Assembly: GCA_030667885.1 (NCBI GenBank)
Contig: DAOUVA010000344.1
Location: 1-5,363, forward strand
Length of the DNA stretch: 5,363 nt
Source: Phycisphaerae bacterium
GTDB lineage: Bacteria > Planctomycetota > Phycisphaerae > Sedimentisphaerales > Anaerobacaceae
Direction: 5' to 3'
Both the position numbers and the translations under genes were made by a program. Shown in pieces: positions 5,283-5,363 of the stretch. Under the pieces are notes generated by a model. The model had not been told where the DNA came from and did no database searches. It was given only the letters and a program-made list of their open reading frames with translations. How positions within the stretch are numbered: the stretch's first letter is position 1; each line of letters opens with the position of its first letter.

Positions 5283-5363
5283 ATGTCTTTTCGCAATACG
5301 CATCACGCACTACGCACGACACTTACGCACCGCTCACACAAATCAGGTTTTTCACTGTCAGCC
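5283..5363 (+). CDS. Possible prepilin-like protein, N-terminal 27 residues only (cut by window edge)
   Basis: From an ATG 5 nt after the glycosyltransferase stop, 27 codons run open to the window edge. The product begins with a basic, His- and Thr-rich stretch (MSFRNTHHALRTTLTHRSHK) and then reads SGFSLSA. A positively charged leader ending in Gly-Phe-Ser-Leu is the prepilin peptidase recognition pattern, and two other prepilin-type genes are in this window. Against it: mature position 5 would be Ala instead of the usual Glu, no Shine-Dalgarno is visible, the open stretch is short, and much of the leader is encoded by an ACGCA repeat. Close spacing would allow coupling to the upstream gene. 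No other in-frame ATG, GTG or TTG is present. An intergenic repeat open by chance is the alternative. Confidence 0.4.
   Translation, partial: MSFRNTHHALRTTLTHRSHKSGFSLSA
5298..5329 (+). repeat. Short irregular ACGCA repeat
   Basis: Four copies of ACGCA start at 5298, 5305, 5312 and 5325, that is at steps of 7, 7 and 13 bases, with a related CGCA at 5292. The first three form a regular 7-base repeat, ACGCA plus two variable bases. It is too short and irregular for CRISPR. It lies directly after the glycosyltransferase gene and within the possible prepilin leader. Confidence 0.5.

Noticed and set aside
5298..5329. CRISPR array
   Set aside because: The repeat unit is five bases with gaps of two to eight bases, far too short for CRISPR repeats and spacers.

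Overview
The window reads as a piece of a Planctomycetota genome, most likely class Phycisphaerae. The best evidence is a tandem pair of long pseudopilin-like proteins: each has a prepilin leader, an H-X9-D variant of the planctomycete H-X9-DG motif, and a conserved tail rich in Trp (KELWT, WPEWMRNF). A secreted planctomycete-style PQQ beta-propeller stands divergent to them. The lineage is inferred from protein families, not from a marker gene.

Layout. Positions 1-727, minus strand: a Nudix hydrolase gene overlaps by 8 bases the start of pyrD (dihydroorotate dehydrogenase, class 1B type), which runs off the left edge. A plausible promoter lies at 769-797. Positions 859-2513, minus strand: two paralogous pseudopilin-like genes 68 bp apart, with an extended -10 promoter before the first and an imperfect terminator-like hairpin after the second. 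Positions 2514-2777: a divergent intergenic region holding the promoter of the pseudopilin pair, an unassigned leader with a short hairpin, and a doubtful 42-codon ORF. Positions 2778-4019, plus strand: a secreted eight-repeat PQQ-type beta-propeller, closed by a near-perfect intrinsic terminator at 4050-4080. Positions 4240-5277, plus strand: a GT9 glycosyltransferase resembling heptosyltransferase I, with its own predicted promoter. From 5283 an ORF begins 5 nt after that gene and stays open to the window edge. It encodes a basic leader and a GFSL motif, so it may be the start of another prepilin, with a short ACGCA repeat inside its coding sequence.

The genes fall into separate units: nucleotide metabolism (Nudix and pyrD), cell-surface or exported proteins (pseudopilins and the propeller), and envelope glycan synthesis (GT9). 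No CRISPR array, tRNA, rRNA, insertion sequence or phage gene was seen. No clearly new system is present. The items most worth checking are the truncated prepilin-like ORF at the right edge, the divergent leader at 2601-2777, and the H-X9-D[F/W] pseudopilin pair.
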